64,000 bases of DNA. Source: Magicicada septendecula. Its lineage: Eukaryota; Arthropoda; Insecta; Hemiptera; Cicadidae. The position numbers and the translations under genes are program-made. Under the pieces are notes generated by a model. It was not told the DNA's origin, made no database searches, and saw only the letters and a program-made list of their open reading frames with translations. The stretch covers positions 123,355,927 through 123,419,926 of the forward strand of contig CM068367.1 of NCBI GenBank assembly GCA_034769895.1, given 5' to 3'. Within the stretch, counting starts at the first letter, position 1. Each line of letters opens with the position of its first letter. Positions 1-11,927 of this stretch are shown here, in pieces.

Positions 1-599
1 AGAAAAACTAGTTTCGCAATGATTGTGAGTTAGATTATTGATAGTTAGAGTCAAACTATTGACTTTTGTTAGTTGTTGGATAAATTTTGTGATCAATGAT
101 TATTCGATTGTTGTACTTGTGAAAGAAATTATATTTCTGAAAAGTAATTTTTGAATTATCAATATTCGTTTAAACACAATTTGTGTTTTTCATTGTCTTT
201 AATTTAGACTACATTTTTGAATTAGAAGAACATCGACGTCTATCACTTTTCGAGTGTGAAGATTTGATTAGATAGTGCCATAACCAAAGAGTCTCGATTG
301 CGCAGTACTCGGCGCGATCGCTTTATACGCGTAGGATTGCTGCGTTAGTTCGTATCCAGTTTAGAGCAGGTCGTTTTCACGACGCGACGTCCGGCAGGTA
401 TTTAGGCCCGTCCAAATACGTAGTAGGCCTACTTGGCCTCCTTCGTTCGGCGACATAAACGCAGATGTACCGATATCCTAGCTAAATTAATGTAGCCTGT
501 TTTGTAGTAACCTAAAATCGTGTCAAGGATATGAAACCTCTTCGAACAGGATTCCTCGTAAGAATGATTCAGAATAAACTGTTTCCTTTTCGCTGTTAC
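1..599. other. Non-coding, no recognised gene
   Basis: No open frame here shows a recognisable domain. Positions 295-400 are richer in CpG than the surroundings, and a perfect GTAGGCCTAC palindrome lies at 423-432. I see no splice-bounded exon or promoter that I can support. Confidence 0.6.
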
Positions 600-985
600 T
601 GTTTGATAGTTCACCAGACTTTCAGAGTTAATTTTAGAACTCTAAAATCAACACGCCTGAACGTCTACATGATGATGCCCTACCCCACACTTCTCTATGA
701 GTCTCAGCATCGGACTTTAACGAATCCCAGGCCATTCGTATTCAAGCGGCAGTAATGAGATTTCTCAGGCACTTGGCAGAATATACTCTTCAAGATCGCA
801 GTAGAAATGTCGGTGTACGGTAGGAACTGAATATTATGAGTATAATATATTCATAGTTTGCCATAGGTTGGGACACCTTAACCGAATGGGTGACTGCCAC
901 ATCCCCAAACAACTACTGAATTACAAGCCGAAAGGATTTAGAGGCGTGGGGCGCCCGAATGAGCGTTGGAGTGACCAGCTGTAGT
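600..985 (+). pseudogene. LINE post-RT C-terminus relic
   Basis: Decayed 3' end of a non-LTR retrotransposon ORF2. Translation with frame changes gives the order seen in many arthropod LINEs after the RT domain: a PTLLY segment with a following TLT (about 668-716), a MRFLRHLAEYT segment (755-790) corresponding to the usual 'MKFLR' block, an ELNI segment near 825, and [11 protein letters not shown] at about 947-979. Stops and at least two frameshifts break it. It is closely related to the relic at 9975-10230, since both share the ELNI-MSI region and the RW-SDQ ending. No purine tail follows. Only the last part of the protein is present, as expected for 5'-truncated LINE insertion. Confidence 0.6.
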
Positions 986-2697
986 CTGTCTGCTTGCATT
1001 TCTTTTTTTATAAAATTTCTGGAAATGATATTATGTGATGTATTCAACGTAAGTTGATTGTTCAGAATGGACGAGGAGTACGGTAAAAGTAATTACTAAA
1101 TATTTTAAATAATAATAGTGGTAATGACTATAATAGTCTATATAATTACAAGAGTTTTTCTTTGAACTCTTTCAAGAGTAAGTAAGTTGTGAAGTTTATT
1201 GCAGGATTTGTGTATTTTACTGTATATATATATTTTGTAAAATCTAAAATATCTAAAAATATAAATATAATAAAAATATTAAAAATCTAAAATATATAAC
1301 CAAATTACAATTACTTCTGCAAGTAGAATATTCTTTTTTTAACGTTTTATTATTATAGACGCTTATTTTAATGGAAAGATAAAAAATAAGAACATTCTAC
1401 TCGCACAAGTAATCATAATTTGAGAATATACATGCACTTACAAGCCTCTAATGCACTTAAAATTGAAATACAATGTTAAAATTAGATGATAGATAAAGTA
1501 CAGTAATAAAGAAAGACTGTCGTTGTTAGTTAATAAAGCTTAACACGTGTGCGTACAGATGGATGTAGGAAAAGTGTGGTTATATATTTTCAGCAGTAAT
1601 TGTTGTAAAATGTTGCCAAAACACCACTGTAGTAATGTGACGGTTTACTCAGTGTTCAGCCTATAGGACGGAGACCGTGAGCGGGTAGAACGTTACACTG
1701 TAAACTCGATACATGTATTGAGTGTTGAGACGAATACATTTTCTGTTCGCTTCTACCAACAAGCGTGGCATTTGATCAAATGTAAGAGTTCAGGGGTATT
1801 AAATAAGGCATTAAAGAACGAAGATCGCACACACTTCAAGAATTAGATTCGTTCGCACAGGAAATATAATGTCGTCTCCTTTGAAGACTTCACAATGCGT
1901 CGTCGTCGTCGCCAGTTTATTATACGGCATTCCTTACCTTCCGATTCTTTGTACTCAAATTATGCTTCTAAGAAATGTGTCGTCAAAAGTAGTGTATTAA
2001 TTTTGTAGCACGGGTGAATGCCTACACCTTTTTTCAGTGACAGAGATGATTTGACGGCACGTGTCGCTGTGTGTGTACACTTTAATACACGTAGGCCTAC
2101 ACGTACAACAGAAATAATTTTATAACTTTTGTACGAGGATTTTGACGAGGATCTTAGTAAATAAAGTATCAAGCGTTCGTTGTTTTAATCAGAAATTATC
2201 TAGCTACCTATTTTTCAAGACAGTAATCACAAACACATTCTTCTTCCGTCTTTCAACTAGGTTTTTATGCCAGATGAAAAATTTGTTAGCTTGAAGTCTA
2301 AGGCATTTACCACATTTTATTTCACATTATCGTGTGAACCTTGACTGACATAATGACGTCTTTATATGTCCTAACTGAAAAAGAATCTGGTGAGCCAAGG
2401 TGTGGTGGACTTTAAGGCAGATGTTGCAGAATCTCTTGGCCTAGTATTTCATCGGTTTTGAGTGTTCGTTATGTATAAACTCTACCCTGTAAAAGAAACA
2501 GTTTTTCTGTAATCTACAACTTTTTCGAGTTTCGTAGATTTCATTTTATTTACAGACATTTCTCTGTAGTAGAAGCCTGACAGACTTTATAGAGCGGTGA
2601 AATGCGCCGAACACGCCATAGAATTACCCCCACTTACAAGCGTAGCGTAAAGTGTCTACAGAGGAGAGAGGGGAGACAACGCGATAACGATTCACCG
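986..2697. other. Non-coding A+T-rich DNA
   Basis: No supported gene. 1080-1330 is especially A+T rich. A GTAGGCCTAC palindrome lies at 2091-2100. Short open frames here show no domain and look random. Confidence 0.55.
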
Positions 2698-2700
2698 TCT

Positions 2701-2748
<48 letters not shown>
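2698..2748. repeat. (CT)n(CA)n compound microsatellite
   Basis: About 20 bp of CT dinucleotides run directly into about 30 bp of CA dinucleotides. An open frame across it is low-complexity and not a gene. Confidence 0.97.
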
Positions 2749-2751
<3 letters not shown>

Positions 2752-3795
2752 TCTAATGTTCTCGTCAGCCTTGTTGTGGCCCATGTTCACACTATGTAAC
2801 ACTGTAGAAGACTGTTATGCGCATGTGGGAAAACATTAAAAAGTTTGTTAGCCTCACAACGAGGTTTTTGTCTTCTGCGCATCCTTAAGCGACTATTCAA
2901 AATGTATCGTCACGTATATTTTGGCTATTGATAGTGTTCTGTATTTCTGAAAAGTCGCACAAAATTGAGCCTTTAGCATCTCAAAAATTCGTCAGAGTCG
3001 ATTCTGGCGGCTGATACGCCAATATATAGTTCAATATATTCTTTTGACCGGAAAACTGGACAGTTTTCTCCTCACCGTCTTACTCCCTTTGTTCTCGCCT
3101 TAGGGACCACCGAAACAATAACCACTGTGACTCAAGAGAGACGGTACTTTGTACTAATGGTCTAGCGTAATGACCGGTTTTTTAATACGAAAAAAGCGGT
3201 CAGAGCATCACATTACGGAAGAGTTAATGGAAACTTCCAACTTTTGTCCAGAACTTATAGCTATTAACGAGTACCTAGAGCATTAGAAACGTACCATTCT
3301 ACAAACGTATGGTTCTTTTGATCAATTGGCGTATCACTGAATTCAGTGCAGCCCACGAGCAGATCCTAACAAATTGGTTTACCCAATAATGCGCAAGCGT
3401 TGTTCATAATATTTAATATTTTCAGTATATTTAATGTACTCAAGTATGAACGAATAACAGGATAAATAATGATCGCTGTGGTCGTTCGTTTTACAGCTCC
3501 ACGGTACAGCGTAAACACACGTCCCTCTGATACCTTTGCTAAATTTTACTAATCAATTTATTTAATTAGTCTGGTGTAAATCGAATATCAGACTATTACT
3601 TGATGTGTTAGCTATTGAATTAGCATAGAACTAATTACTTTTAAATCGCAAAAATGAATTTGAAGGAAGGATCCAATTTTTTGTAGAGCACTCAGAGATA
3701 CAATAAACACTGAAAATTTGAAACATTTGAATTTAGTTACATTTCTTTTAGTCTGCTAGAAGTTCACAATTTTCAAAAACTTTTTATATTTTTTT
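2749..3795. other. Non-coding, nothing recognised
   Basis: No domain, RNA or repeat structure recognised. Composition is ordinary for the window. Confidence 0.55.
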
Positions 3796-4066
3796 GGGCC
3801 CTGGTCTCCCAAAACTTTGAAATTTCCGAAACATAACACTAAAATCAATATTAAGTAAAACTCTTCTTTAATTTGATACCCCACATGAATTTTTGTGATT
3901 TTATCAAAATTGTCACGCACTTTTTGGCCTGACACCCAAACATTTAAAAATTTTCAAAAATGAACACTATACTCAGATTTTGTGTAAAACTCCCTTTAGT
4001 TTTACACCCCCACATGGGCTTTCACATTTTTGGCCGCCTTACATTTTTGCCTCCCGGCCCCCTATT
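3796..4066. repeat. Degenerate ~131-bp tandem repeat
   Basis: Two diverged copies in direct order start at about 3796 and 3927. Each begins GGCC(C)TG and then carries CCCAAA, a TAAAACTC block, a CTTTA block and a CCCCACATG block. A third, partial unit starts near 4032 with GGCCGCC. Divergence is high and small indels shift the register, so copy borders are approximate. It could be a fragment of a satellite or an internal repeat of an unknown transposon. Confidence 0.5.
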
Positions 4067-6499
4067 CGTTCTGAGACGTACGTGCAGTATAAAATAAAAT
4101 TTTTTTTTCAGAAGAAATTTATTTCTGCGCTAATACAATATAATATGTGAAAGAATCCGATCACGTTCAAACGTACACTGATTTTATTTGACAACTAAGA
4201 AAAACAATTTCCTAATGGTCAGCATCGCCTTTCCAAACAAAAAGTCGGTATACGTTCCAGACCACAGGGCCCGTTTGTCACTACTCAAGATTTCATTAGT
4301 ATTACTGCGTTCGAAAAAGACACCACGCAAGACACGCCAATTAATGTGAGAGTTGTGGAGTGGTAAAAATTGGTTAAAGAAAATAGCCTTCGTGCTTTTG
4401 TGGCGTATGAAATGCAACATTTATACTTTATGTATGTAAAACATATGTACTATGTGTATAAAGTGAAACTTGAAAGCATTAGCGTACTACCTACGGTGTA
4501 TAATTTATTAATTAAATAAAGGACGTAGAAACTATTTACAACATGCCTATGGGCGTCAAAAAAAGATTAAACGACAAGACCGCGACAGGTGGAATACGTT
4601 TTCTCATAAGGAGCGACAGTTGTATGAGAAAAAAAATTAACTACCGCACTATTACCAAATCCATACAATTTCTGAACTGTTTTAACGTAATGTGTGTTGT
4701 CATGTTGTTTTATAATTATTCAGTTATTTACGTAATAATATTATTATTTTTTATAAATTTATGTTTGCATAATTATTTTTATTTATTTTACAATTTATTT
4801 TATTTGTGTTATATTGGCCAATATTTATTCTTTAATGTTTAATCTAATATTTCATCTAGTATTCAACGTCTGATTCTATCGTACATACATTGTTTACCAT
4901 TGTTTAACGATATTCAGTATACGCAGCATATTATTTCTATGTAATCATTATTGGGTCGTTATTCACTGGCGATGTTGCAGCGTCCTGGTAAATAAATAAT
5001 AAAAAAAAATCAAGTAAGGACTACTAAAAAACATCGGCTGGAATTTCGAGAACAGAGTTTCTCGAACAAACCAAGAAATTATAGGACTCATCATGTCATA
5101 TTAGGCGTCATAATTCGTAAAAACGTTATACGGTGTGGCATCTCCACCAAATGGAGACCAAAAACGACCAAAATGAATCTGAAAATGGGTGTAAGAAGGA
5201 AGAAATAAGAAAGAAAGATTCTGAGTATGTTGTAGAATGAAATTTGTTTATTGCAGGTGCCACTAAAAATCCCACTAACTCACGTTCGAACAGTTAAAAT
5301 ACCTTGGTTCCTAGGAATATTAATAAAAACTTGGTATTAATATGTTTCACCAAGTGCCCAACGAGTCATCAGTCAATATAGTTAAAATAACAGTAGGTAA
5401 AATAATGTACTGATAATGAAATTAAAAATAGTAGATCTGTTTATAATTCTGTTGACTTTAGAAACTTGAAAATAAAAGAACACAGTTTAAAACATTAGAA
5501 TACGTAATTTAAAGTTTTTTTTAACAGACTACCGCCATTTTATTGCCGCAATTTTTTTTTAAATAACGCCTGAAATTGTTTTCAAAATAAATATAGGTTA
5601 ACTGATTGCTCTTCTCTACCTTTAAATACTGTTGCGTACGTAGGCCTACTCAATTTTAACAGCCCTTAAAACCCTCAATTTTAACAGCTTTCTCTGTACC
5701 TCTGTACTTTTTGCGTAGTATTTCTCTTTCCGTAGTGCTTTTAATTAATTTATTTTTTTGTATTTCTATATCGTTGTGAAATGTCAAGGTTTAATCCTCA
5801 GACTCTGGGCAGTCCGCCTTCGGATAATCGGGTTGATAGGTGGATAGGTGAGATTAATACTCGGTGTGTTGTATACTTATATGCTGCTGCATTTCTCAAA
5901 ATTTTTGAAGTGTTTAAAATCACTGACCACAAATATTAACGTAAAACCTAAACAGCGGAATTGAACAGATTTTATCGGCAGGTGTAACGCAATTGTCAGC
6001 GTTTGCCGCATTGCCTCATGTTTGCGCGTAGGCACGACCCGCTCGCTTCTTTGGCTCACTGATTCCGTTTCCTAATTTGGCTCCGAATTTTATTTGTTCG
6101 TTTGTATTGCCCAATCTTCCGTCCTCGTGTTTCACGATTCGTCGACTTCTTTCACTGTGAACGCACGTTGAATACCGTTCATGAAAAGCCAAACGTGTTC
6201 GTACGGCTCGCTGATGTTGACAGCCTCGATGATGGTTACGTTTTATTTTGTATGTACTACCGGTAGTCAGTATTATTTTCGTGTTCATGCGCGGTGATCA
6301 GCTGATCATCACATACGTAACCGTATGTGTATATGGACGAACAACGTCAGTTACGATATTGATTTAGAACTTCATTTTGAAAGTTATTAAACTAAGCGCC
6401 CTCTGTATTCGTTATATGAAATCTGTTATCTGTTTTTTATTAGTTTTTAAAAAGTCCCTTAGGTTTAGTCATTGTACAAATGTATCAGCAAACAAATCA
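4067..6499. other. Non-coding, small palindromes only
   Basis: No supported gene. Two short palindromic features are visible: TTCGAGAA (5045-5052) facing TTCTCGAA (5059-5066), and the perfect 14-bp palindrome TGATCAGCTGATCA at 6295-6308. GTAGGCCTAC lies at 5640-5649. A 53-codon frame from 5781 and a 90-codon minus frame at 6016-6288 show no domain I know. Confidence 0.5.
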
Positions 6500-6521
6500 A
6501 CACACACACACGCGCGCGCGG
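6500..6521. repeat. (CA)n(CG)n tract
   Basis: Short alternating purine-pyrimidine tract in which CA steps change to CG steps. Confidence 0.9.
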
Positions 6522-7828
6522 GTAAAAACATAAAATGTTTGTAAAGTAACTTTTGTGTACAGGAATTACACTTATTTACAAATCAAAGATATCTCAATAT
6601 GAGTTAATATTGTAGCAACACTCGAATTTTCTTTACAAAACAAGCAAAACCACAGCCTTCTAGATCAACTGTTTACTAATATATATGGTATTTTGTAAAA
6701 TGAGTTTGCAGTTCCCGTTTAAATTCGCAATGGGCTAAGATTTAAAAAAAATCATTTAAGATTTTAAATATTTGAATATGTTAATAAAACATTCGCCAAA
6801 TTAAAGAGAAATAACAGCAGATTCATAAAAATGTAAGAATCCAGAAGTGTCACATTTTTCATTTTTGCCTGTCACGAATCGCCTTAAATTTAATAAAAAA
6901 TTTTCACTTTTGACAGAAATAATTCCTCTGTATAAGAAGTACCTCTTACCTACACGCACTTTTTATCAAAAGACCCTGTTGAGAGGGTATTTCTTAATTC
7001 AAAAACACTGTATCAGTAGAATGAGAGTAATGTTTCTTTACATTTTTACAGGCCTACAATTTCATTAGCAAAACTGTCAGCAATATTTCGTGCCCTTAGA
7101 ACAGAAGCATAAAACCTAATCCGAAATGTATAGGCCTACAGAACATGAGGAAATCAAGAAAGGAGATTGATAAAGTGAAGATATACAGAGATAAGATTTA
7201 TAGCATGCCGCGTATAATTAGTCCTGTGAATGAATGAAATTTCAATTAGCATTAAAATATTAAAGAGGTATTTCCCTAAATATGAATATATAAATAACCC
7301 GTTTCCTTCTGTATAAATGCACACGCACAGATGTATGCTGAAGGACGCCGCGTTGGAAGTGCCCACACGTTTCATTGTCCAACGCATACTTATGTAAATA
7401 TGCAACAACGCTGTGCTGTTTTGTTTTGTAACAGTGAACGACTGTTACGTATAAATCATTCCTACGGTGTGCGGATGTGTTCGTTTCAGCGCTTTCGTAT
7501 TAGCGTGTGTGACATCTGTGTTACCGTTCACAGAGCGATTTACAACAACGGGGGCCAAGAATTCAAGGTTCAGGCCTTCGTTTGTTTCGACAGTTCGTAA
7601 TTGCGCCCATTGTCTTTAATTACAGGTTTCGAAACAATATCGCTGCAGCTATTTTAATTATCGTGTTGCGGTTTAACGATTATTCATCAAAAGACGTTTT
7701 GAACAAGATTAGGGAGTGGTGTTTTTTGGGGCGGTGAAGTCGTGTGGAGACGCCAGCCCCAAATATATGATATACAAAAAAATAAATCAACAAAGCTTAT
7801 CAAAACTTATCTGGCGGATATCAAAACT
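6522..7828. other. Non-coding, nothing recognised
   Basis: No supported gene. Short open frames at 6847-7068 and 7331-7600 show no domain. TAGGCCTA lies at 7131-7138. Confidence 0.55.
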
Positions 7829-8440
7829 TTTCTTCTTCTTCTTCTTCTTCTCAACCTAGGCATTGATGGGTTGCGATTTCTTCCTTTCCGTAGATAGTCT
7901 CTTGATCACCACATACATTCTTCATTCTGTTACCCCATCTATGTACTCCTCTCTGGGCCTTACCCCTCCAAATGACTCACAGTCATTCCCTCGATCAGGG
8001 TAATGAACCAGTTTGAACGACGTAGCATGTGACCAACCTTACTGCTTCTCCGTTCCACCGTGGTTCCAATCAGCGTACCTTTTTCACCCGCTCTCTTGAC
8101 AGCCTTACAGCATTAGGTACTCTATCCGTCCACGATTCTTAAAGCCCTCCTCCAGCACCACATCTCAATAGCTTCAAGGACCTCCTCTCCAATTTCCTCA
8201 AAATCCAGGCTTCCGAGCTATATGCTCTAAACGAAATTCTTTGTAAATTTCTTTCTGATTTCCAGGGACACGTTTCTGGACGCCAATAGAGATATTTTCT
8301 TGAACTCCTCTTCTTGTGCAATTCCACTTTCTACATCATTGGTGCATCTCCCATCTGATGTAATTCACCCTCCCATATACTGAAAAGGATCAACTTGCAC
8401 TAGCTTCTTACCGTTCATAAATATCTTAGCCTTTCGACAT
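7829..8440 (-). pseudogene. LINE post-RT region and (GAA)n tail
   Basis: Read on the minus strand, this is the C-terminal part of a LINE ORF2 with its 3' tail. From about 8435 downward it gives a VxGKKL-like start, the block around ELHKKRSSRKYLY (near 8320), a SEAWILRKLERRSL block (near 8200; the usual form is 'SEAWTLRK'), and LEAIEMW and WRRALRI fragments in a shifted frame near 8150. It ends in a (GAA)n tract, which is (TTC)n at 7829-7851 on the plus strand. Several frameshifts and stops make it dead. The same ORF2 layout appears on the plus strand at 45915-46203. Confidence 0.65.
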
Positions 8441-9639
8441 GTGCATGTTTCATTAATCATCATCGTCGTCTTCATTTTCATCATCATAGCCTTCTATCTT
8501 ATATCATTATTATGGTCACTATTTCTCTTGTTTTTAAAATTATTGTCACTAAAGACATTGCCGTTGTAAAGGATAATCAACTTTAATGTAGAGTGACGCC
8601 GAATCTTGTTGAAATAAATTGCGAGTATTATGTAATAGACATATTAACTGTGTAAGAGTAAATGACTAAAAGGGTTAAAGGTGATAAATGTCGAAGTCCG
8701 GTTAAATGCAAATGAATAAAACGTGGCTACCGCTGTTGAGTGCTGCACTTTGGACGGCGACAAGTGATTCGAGAAGTACGGGCTACTATTATGGTGAATG
8801 GCGACCGGTGTGGGAAGGGGGTGACTTTATAGAGGTGTAACACGGCGAGGAGGTGAGTGATTGTCAGCAGAATGTGTGAACAATGTGGGTGTAAGGCAGG
8901 TAGGGGTCGGTGGTGGTAGGTAGGGGGTTGGAACTGACGACAGCAGGAAACAAGAACGTAAATGAACGTGGATCCCGGCCAAGAATCGTTTCCCTCCTCC
9001 TGTTGTTTTGTAGCGCTGAACGCAAATTGCTTTACTGTGAAATGCCGTAAGTACTATACTGTGCCGGGCGATCAACGACTTCCAGCGTTTCAACTACCGT
9101 CGCTCGTACGAAATATAATCAGGATGCTAAAAAAATTTTAATGTCAGCTTCTCACATCGAACGTCGTTGTAATTAAAGACTGGACTTCTCATTTACCAGA
9201 GAGCTGTTATTAAATAGTTATTTATATTTTTTAATTCTTCTGTTTTATAAACCTATTATTATTGTTTTGTAACTATTCAGTTCAATTACATGTACAACCT
9301 GCTTTCTCATACACAACTTGCGTTTCCGCGCGCACACATACACGGATACTCATAATAAAATACGACTAAGATTATTTAACTTATAATTATTACTATTATA
9401 TTATTATTATTAAAAATTAATTACAACTATTATAAAACAATGGCAAGTGCCTGTGTTACTCTATAGGTGCAATCATGGGTGCCTACAAGGAAGATTAGGA
9501 ACCAAATTCAAAGTTCAGAAATGAGTTTTTCGAGACGAACAAAAGGTTGTGCAAGGCGAAATCGTTTGCGTAATGAGGACACTAGGAATGACCCACAGGT
9601 ATTGCCCATAAACGATATAATCTAGAAATATCGCTGTAA
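8441..9639. other. Non-coding, nothing recognised
   Basis: No supported gene. 8750-9110 is G-rich on the plus strand compared with its surroundings, and short open frames there look compositional. Confidence 0.5.
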
Positions 9640-9777
9640 ACGTCGCAACGTCTGGGCAGAATGGAGGATAGACGGCTACCCGAAGTAGCACACATGATAC
9701 AAGGCATGTAGGAAGACCGAGAGAAAGATGGCGAGGATATACTGTGAAGACGGAAAGGCAATGTGCCTACTCCGTGA
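9640..9777 (+). pseudogene. LINE C-terminal tail relic
   Basis: Short piece of a LINE ORF2 C-terminus. With one frame change it reads GRMEDRRLPE (about 9655-9685) and then RRPRERWRGY (about 9710-9740), the usual 'H-xRM-DxRLPK ... GRPRxRW' ending of this LINE group. It stops directly before the GAA/GGA tract at 9778, which is therefore best read as its expanded 3' tail. Confidence 0.5.
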
Positions 9778-9966
9778 AGTGAAGAAGAAGAAGAAGAAGA
9801 AGAAGAAGAAGGAGGCGGAGGAGGAGGAGGAGGAGGAGGAGGAGGAGGAGGAGGAGGAGGAGGAGGAGGAGGAGGAGGAGGAGGAGGAGAAGAAGAAGAA
9901 GAAGAAGAAGAAGAAGAAGAAGAAGAAGAAGAAGAAGAAGAAGAAGAAGAAGAAGAAGAAGAAGAA
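9778..9966. repeat. (GAA)n(GGA)n(GAA)n purine tract
   Basis: A 189-bp all-purine plus strand: GAA units (to about 9811), one GGC interruption, a long GGA block (to about 9888), then GAA units to 9966. Open frames over it are poly-K/poly-E or poly-L/poly-S and are not genes. It lies immediately 3' of a LINE C-terminus. The composite order is the same as on the minus strand of 17102-17297. Confidence 0.97.
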
Positions 9967-9974
9967 TTAATAGT

Positions 9975-10230
9975 AATATAATAATTGCTCTGAATATTAT
10001 GAGTATACGCGACAGAATCGCCCAGTTTCGGCTGAATTGGTGGGAACATTTTGCCGAATGGATGACTGTCGCATACCCAAGCAACCCTGGAACTATAAGC
10101 CAAGGGGACAGAGAGGTGTGGGACGTCCGAGGAAGCGCTGGAGTGACCAGATCTAATCTTTGCCCATTTGAGACCGGAACAAACCATTCTTGGTTTAATC
10201 CGTGAAGATGATGATGTTGATGATAATAAT
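9975..10230 (+). pseudogene. LINE C-terminal tail relic
   Basis: Second LINE 3' end, immediately after the purine tract. It gives the segments ELNI-MSIRDRIAQFRLNWW (near 9990-10040; an ELNI-like start is at the junction), WxEHF and RMDDCRIPKQPWNY in a shifted frame, then GRPRKRWSDQ (about 10125-10152). The closest relative in the window is the relic at 600-985. The end is a short run of GAT-type triplets (10205-10230), not GAA. One or two frameshifts separate otherwise readable blocks, so it is younger than most relics here. Confidence 0.65.
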
Positions 10231-10429
10231 TGCTTCTTTTTTTCTTTATGTTTACATAGTTGCTGTTTTTTTTTTCATTATATAAAGCAAATATTCCGTA
10301 TTCCTTGTACAGGAAGTGTAAACTTTGTGATAATGTCATTGTGTCAACCTTCTTCAGTGACGGTTTTTAGTACAGGCTTAAACATATTCGGATAACGTTC
10401 ATATTGGTCAACAAAGTTCATAGCGAATG

Positions 10430-10990
10430 GTTCGTAAATGCATTTCGAGCCATTGCAATTTCTGTTTAATTACCTTGCCAACCCTTTATGACGTGGCCTT
10501 CACTACTACAGGAATTATTTCCACTTCTCGCAACCCACACAAATCTCCCTCAACTCAGCAGCCAGCGGTTTGTACGGCCTCTTCAGCAATAGGTGACTAG
10601 TTAATGACTGCGACATCAATTATTACTGCTTTTCTGGTTATTTTATTAAGAAGAACGATATCTGGTCCGTTTGTTTGGACCCGGCCTTCCTATATGATCT
10701 TCACATAAAATCCGTGCTTGCTCATTTCTGGTTACTTCATCAGGACTAATTTTGTAACATGATTACTTAATGTCTGGGAGGCGGTAACTCTTTGCAGGTG
10801 CTTGATAAATTACGTCGGCGAAACTGTTGTGCGTTTGTAAATTCTCAGATAGTGGTAGCGTTGAACATCCACAGCGAATTGACACATCGGTTGTTTTGCA
10901 CAAGTGGCATCAATCTATTGGTCCAGGATGTACTTTCGATTCGCTTTGGTCTTAATCACTTGATCTTGAATCTCGAAAAGGAAACCGTCT
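10430..10990 (-). pseudogene. LINE far-C-terminal (PDIVLL) relic
   Basis: Minus strand. From about 10990 downward the translation has a CAKQPMCQ segment in the place of a zinc-knuckle, then PDIVLLNK and KAVIIDVAV at about 10602-10668, then LREICVG and EIIPVVVKA segments. The '(R)PDIVLxDK ... AxxIDVAxP ... xxxxPIVxxAxG' series is found in the far C-terminus of a widespread animal LINE group, distinct from the 'GRPxKRW' tails elsewhere in the window. Stops occur in several places. The RT domain itself is not visible upstream, so this is a fragment. Confidence 0.6.
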
Positions 10991-11010
10991 GCCTTACCAA
11001 AGAGTTCCCC

Positions 11011-11052
11011 TTGTCGTTGTTGTTGTCGTTGTTGTTGTTGTCATTATTATTG
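11011..11052. repeat. (GTT)n / (ATT)n triplet tract
   Basis: GTT triplets with single interruptions passing into ATT triplets. It lies just outside the 5' side of the minus-strand LINE relic. Confidence 0.85.
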
Positions 11053-11927
11053 TACAGTGGTACAGAAGGCCGCTGTACAGTGGTATATTATTATTGTATT
11101 ATAAAAATGTTCCTCTTAACATTTTAGAATATATTTCATAATTTCTTCCATTATCTTTCTTCATGTCTCTTCTCTGATGTTCTACCATCTTAACCTTATT
11201 ACGTTACAACTTACAACTTACTATCTTATTTTGAGTCTCCCATCTTATTTTGTCCTCTGTTCTGGTCTACTTTTTGTTTCTTCTCTTTTGGTCTACTTGC
11301 CTTCACTTCGTATTTTGAGACTGAACATTCTTTCTTTCTATTTATATACCCATGCCATCTCAAAATTTGCGCCTTTCAAGTCGTTTTTAATTGTCTGTTC
11401 AGTTTTTTTCTGTGGCCCACGTATTTTCGCGACTATTTCCTTCTCAAATATTGTAATATTCTTTTATCTTTGTTCGTGGGGTAGGCTATATTGGTTCTGC
11501 TGAGTATATTATTACTGTGACTTTCTCAATTTCGTGATTCTGTTTATCCTATTGTTTTTCAGGGCAGAGTTTCAGACTACAAATAAATACACATAAAAGT
11601 AATTTTTAAGGTAATTATTTTATTATATATGCCATTATGTTTTTAAGAATCCAAACGTACAGGAAATAATAATTTTTCAATCTCATTCGAGTAGCTTACG
11701 TTAACTTAGATTATAACTTATAACTATGAAATTTATGATTTAAGCTTTCTTGGAAGATGTAGGCCTCCATTGGGCCGGAAGAGTTTTTGTACCGTGAACC
11801 ATGATCCCAAGTATAGTAAAATATGATAAATATGAATCAGTTTTCTTAATTAAATTTATTATTAAGACAAATTAATTATTTAATGTTTGTTCAAATACGT
11901 GAAACTATGCCTACATAATGAAGTAAA
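11053..11927. other. Non-coding, pyrimidine-rich
   Basis: No supported gene. 11080-11560 is T- and C-rich on the plus strand, which creates hydrophobic open frames without any domain. Confidence 0.5.

Noticed and set aside
9582-10339. Long open frames of 190-201 codons on the minus strand and 80 codons on the plus strand
   Set aside because: They exist only because the GAA/GGA tract lacks stops in most frames (poly-L, poly-S/P, poly-E/K). No domain lies outside the tract.
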